Below, one piece after another: positions 41,014 to 43,528 of a stretch of 43,528 nucleotides of DNA (the first letter of the stretch is position 1; every line of letters starts with the position of its first letter). A program made the translations under genes and the position numbers. The DNA is from Paenarthrobacter sp. (GTDB taxonomy: Bacteria > Actinomycetota > Actinomycetes > Actinomycetales > Micrococcaceae), in assembly GCA_031179305.1 (NCBI GenBank), contig JAPSHX010000023.1, forward strand, positions 11,272 to 54,799, read 5' to 3'. Under the pieces are notes generated by a model, which worked only from the letters and a program-made list of their open reading frames with translations, was not told where the DNA came from and did no database searches.

Positions 41014-41077
41014 TCACAGGGGCCGGATCCCGGACATTTCGTGTCAGCGGGCCCCATGGTCTGGCATGCTGGACCCC

Positions 41078-42739
41078 ATGGCTAGCCGAGCGGGCACAGT
41101 TGCCCTTCCCCAGGACCTTGTTGACATTACAGCCCTGCTGGACGCGTATTTCGACGTAACTCCGGATTTGGGCGACCCCGCGCAGCGCGTGGCGTTTGGA
41201 ACCTCCGGGCACCGCGGATCCAGTTTGAAGGCCTCCTTCAACGAGCCGCACATCCTCGCGATCACGCAGGCAATCGTTGAATACCGCGGCCGTCAGGGCA
41301 TCACCGGACCACTGTTCATCGGTCGCGACACCCACGCCCTCAGTGAGCCTGCACAGAACTCCGCACTGGAGGTACTGGCTGCCAACGGCGTGACCGTCCT
41401 GGTGGACGCCCGCCACGGTTACACCCCTACGCCGGCACTGAGCCACGCAATCCTCAAGTACAACCGCGAAGCCGCGCCGGGCACACCCCAGGCTGACGGC
41501 ATCGTGGTGACCCCCAGCCACAACCCGCCCGGCGACGGCGGCTTCAAGTACAACCCTCCCCACGGCGGCCCGGCCGACACCGACGCCACGGGGTGGATCG
41601 CCGACCGCGCCAACCAGCTCCTCGAGAACGGCCTCCGCGGCGTCAAGCGCATGCCTCTGAACGATGCCCTGGCCGCTGACACCACCGGAAAGTTCGACTT
41701 CCTCTCCAGCTACGTGGACGATCTCCCGTCCGTGCTGAACCTGGAGGCGATCCGCAACGCGGGGGTACGGATCGGCGCGGATCCCATGGGCGGCGCCTCC
41801 GTTGACTACTGGGGCGAGATCGGCGAGCGCCACCAGCTCAACCTCACGGTTGTGAACCCCACCGTTGATCCGCAGTGGGCCTTCATGACCCTCGACTGGG
41901 ACGAGAAGATTCGTATGGATTGCTCGTCGCCGTCGGCCATGGCGTCGCTTATCAAGCGGATGGCCGCTGGCGCCGATGGCACCGCCGCTTATGACGTCGC
42001 CACGGGTAACGACGCCGACGCCGACCGCCACGGCATCGTTACACCGGACGGTGGGCTGATGAACCCGAACCACTACCTCGCCGTCGCGATTGACTACCTG
42101 TACCGGAACCGCAGTGGCTGGAACCCGGAGTCCGTGGTGGGCAAGACCCTGGTCTCGTCGTCGATTATTGACCGCGTTGCAGCCGGGCTCGGCCGCAAGT
42201 TGGTTGAGGTTCCCGTGGGCTTCAAGTGGTTTGTTCCGGGCCTGCTGTCCGGCGAGGGTGCATTCGGTGGCGAAGAGTCAGCCGGCGCGTCCTTCAACAA
42301 GCTCGACGGCAGCGTTTGGACCACGGATAAGGACGGCATCCTGCTGGCACTGCTGGCGTCTGAGATCACGGCCGTTACGGGTCAGTCCCCGTCGCAGCTG
42401 TACAAGGGACTCACTGACCAGTTCGGTGCTCCCGTTTACGCCCGCATTGATGCCGCGGCCTCTCGCGAGCAGAAGTCCAAGCTGGGCAAGCTCTCCGCTG
42501 CCGATGTCACCGCTACCTCCCTGGCCGGCGAGGAGATCACGGCCAAGCTCACCGAGGCTCCCGGCAACGGTGCCTCGATCGGGGGCCTCAAGGTGGTCAC
42601 CGAGAACGCCTGGTTCGCGGCACGCCCCTCCGGCACCGAAGACGTGTACAAGATCTACGCCGAGTCCTTCAAGGGCGCCGACCACCTCGCGCAGGTTCAG
42701 CAGGAGGCCAAGGCGCTGGTGGACGGGGTTATCGCGTAG
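41078..42739 (+). CDS. pgm: Phosphoglucomutase
   Basis: 553 aa, alpha-D-phosphohexomutase interconverting glucose-1-phosphate and glucose-6-phosphate. [15 protein letters not shown] opens domain 1, and [20 protein letters not shown] carries the phosphoserine Ser147. [11 protein letters not shown] is the metal-binding loop, GEESAGASF the sugar-binding loop and [17 protein letters not shown] the phosphate-binding loop. The ATG at 41078 (MASRAG) fits E. coli-type Pgm better than the ATG four codons earlier. It diverges from the DUF4190-type gene. Confidence 0.96.
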   Translation: MASRAGTVALPQDLVDITALLDAYFDVTPDLGDPAQRVAFGTSGHRGSSLKASFNEPHILAITQAIVEYRGRQGITGPLFIGRDTHALSEPAQNSALEVLAANGVTVLVDARHGYTPTPALSHAILKYNREAAPGTPQADGIVVTPSHNPPGDGGFKYNPPHGGPADTDATGWIADRANQLLENGLRGVKRMPLNDALAADTTGKFDFLSSYVDDLPSVLNLEAIRNAGVRIGADPMGGASVDYWGEIGERHQLNLTVVNPTVDPQWAFMTLDWDEKIRMDCSSPSAMASLIKRMAAGADGTAAYDVATGNDADADRHGIVTPDGGLMNPNHYLAVAIDYLYRNRSGWNPESVVGKTLVSSSIIDRVAAGLGRKLVEVPVGFKWFVPGLLSGEGAFGGEESAGASFNKLDGSVWTTDKDGILLALLASEITAVTGQSPSQLYKGLTDQFGAPVYARIDAAASREQKSKLGKLSAADVTATSLAGEEITAKLTEAPGNGASIGGLKVVTENAWFAARPSGTEDVYKIYAESFKGADHLAQVQQEAKALVDGVIA

Positions 42740-42784
42740 GTTCTGCTGGGCCGGCGACGCTGGCGACACGCATATCCGCTAGCG

Positions 42785-42840
42785 ACACTGAAACGGGCTG
42801 AGGACACTCGGATTTGGGTGTCCTCAGCCCGTTTCGGTGT
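42785..42840. terminator. 56-base hairpin between convergent pgm and 2H gene
   Basis: 23-bp stem with one wobble pair, arms 42785-42807 and 42818-42840 (starting ACACTGAAACGGGCTGAGG) and a 10-base loop. It shares the frame CGACACNNAAACGG with the 39989 hairpin. It lies between the two stops (42739 and 42843) and probably ends both transcripts; no U-tract. Confidence 0.7.
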
Positions 42841-42842
42841 CT

Positions 42843-43349
42843 TCAGTCGGCTTCCGCGTCCTGAGTCCAGAGCCTGAGGATGCGCCTGATGGTGTGGTCG
42901 CCTTCCGGGGCCATGTCCACCAGGGCTACTTGGTCAAGCACGACGACGTCTCCCGGCTTGGGACGCTTGCCGTCGTGATGCGAGATGTGCGGCCGATACC
43001 GTTCCAAGACGTAGTTGGGGGTAGCAATGCGCCCACCAATGGTGTTTGTTGCCTCGACCATCTCCTCATGAAGGCCCTGAAGCAGTGGGTTGTGCTCGAT
43101 CAGGCTCACCGGGATGGAACCCCTATGCCCGAAACCCGCCTCGTCGCCCACGGTTAATTGCGTTCCGAGCGCTCCCTTGACGGGCGCTTCGGCCAAGTCC
43201 GCCAAAACATCGGCGACGTCGGCACTCACGTCAGCGCCGACGTCGAACCTTAACAGCGTGATATGAAGCGGCCAGTCGCTGCGCGGAAACACCAGCCCCG
43301 GCAAGACGGGCTCCGTGAACACCACCCAGATGAGGTTCCGCATAGGCAT
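42843..43349 (-). CDS. 2H phosphoesterase / 2'-5' RNA ligase-like protein
   Basis: 168 aa. Two His-x-Ser/Thr motifs, HIT at 29-31 and HIS at 121-123, mark the 2H fold, and PLHITLLRF and RYRPHISHHDGKRP are the local blocks. Members hydrolyse or ligate 2'-5' or cyclic phosphate bonds in RNA or nucleotides; the substrate is not predictable. ATG 43349 and 43343 are both possible starts. It converges with pgm. Confidence 0.82.
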   Translation of the reverse strand: MPMRNLIWVVFTEPVLPGLVFPRSDWPLHITLLRFDVGADVSADVADVLADLAEAPVKGALGTQLTVGDEAGFGHRGSIPVSLIEHNPLLQGLHEEMVEATNTIGGRIATPNYVLERYRPHISHHDGKRPKPGDVVVLDQVALVDMAPEGDHTIRRILRLWTQDAEAD

Positions 43350-43528
43350 AGTTTGCCACCCGTCCGGCCCAAACCCTCTCTCACGTCCCGAGGGTTTGAG
43401 CGGATCGCTCGTTACCTTTTTCGTAGCCTGTTTCCTGGTGCAGGATATGGGTGTGCTGGCCTGCTGATCCCGGCATGATTGCGTCGCTCTGTCGATCCGA
43501 TGATCTTGAGAGTGTTGTCACCGGGGTT
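43350..43528. other. Right-edge non-coding stretch
   Basis: No gene can be supported in the last 179 bases. Short frames have no ribosome binding site or domain. The next gene, if any, is outside the window. Confidence 0.5.

Noticed and set aside
40589..42073. 494-codon open frame antisense to pgm and the DUF4190-type gene
   Set aside because: It covers the opposite strand of two clearly recognised genes, has no domain or ribosome binding site, and long antisense frames are expected at this GC content.

Overview
The window is high-GC, densely packed chromosomal DNA from an actinobacterium. The gene order and protein flavour (inorganic pyrophosphatase next to dacB, tilS, hpt and an F420-type zinc metalloprotease; serS next to a diacylglycerol kinase and pheA) fit Arthrobacter/Paenarthrobacter or a close relative in the Micrococcaceae. 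That assignment is inference from family content; no 16S or tRNA gene is present. I see no phage, insertion sequence, CRISPR array or RNA gene.

Layout. 1-2540: repeated non-coding DNA, an orphan protein joining an AbiEi-like winged helix to a DUF559/Vsr-like nuclease domain, and a C39-peptidase-like lipoprotein, with related intergenic repeats on both sides. 2540-7550: housekeeping block hpt, tilS, zinc metalloprotease and dacB (minus strand), then ppa (plus strand) with a clear terminator. 7729-10816: a four-gene cassette with a WXG100-type N-terminus protein, a possible EspG-like partner, an RDD membrane protein and a two-helix membrane protein, which I read as an uncharacterised type VII secretion-related module. 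10888-14876: a SatD-like HTH protein, a three-gene envelope/stress operon (repeat-rich protein, holin-X-like, DUF3618) and a FUSC-type exporter. 14880-26720: a heptose glycan locus with gmhA, gmhB, two hldE-like bifunctional genes, three GT9 (heptosyltransferase-type) genes, two GT4 genes and two SDR genes; seven of these form one tightly overlapping minus-strand operon. 26725-30673: a SigB/SigF-type sigma factor divergent from a GAF-ANTAR antiterminator, then DUF1761, an AraC-type regulator and a Cof-type HAD phosphatase. 30902-31930: a second AbiEi-like/DUF559 orphan. 31960-43349: serS, diacylglycerol kinase, a small charged protein, pheA, rhodanese, peptidase E-like, amidase, POT peptide transporter, a DUF4190-type protein, pgm and a 2H phosphoesterase.

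How the genes work together. The strongest theme is synthesis of activated heptose (sedoheptulose-7-phosphate to ADP-heptose) and its transfer by GT9/GT4 enzymes in an organism that should have no LPS; the product is probably a heptose-bearing cell-envelope glycan. The most novel candidates are this Gram-positive heptose locus, the twin orphan AbiEi-like/nuclease proteins (each ending inside a hairpin with a 12-nt loop), and the WXG-led cassette. Several gene pairs that converge are separated by long, nearly perfect hairpins without U-tracts.
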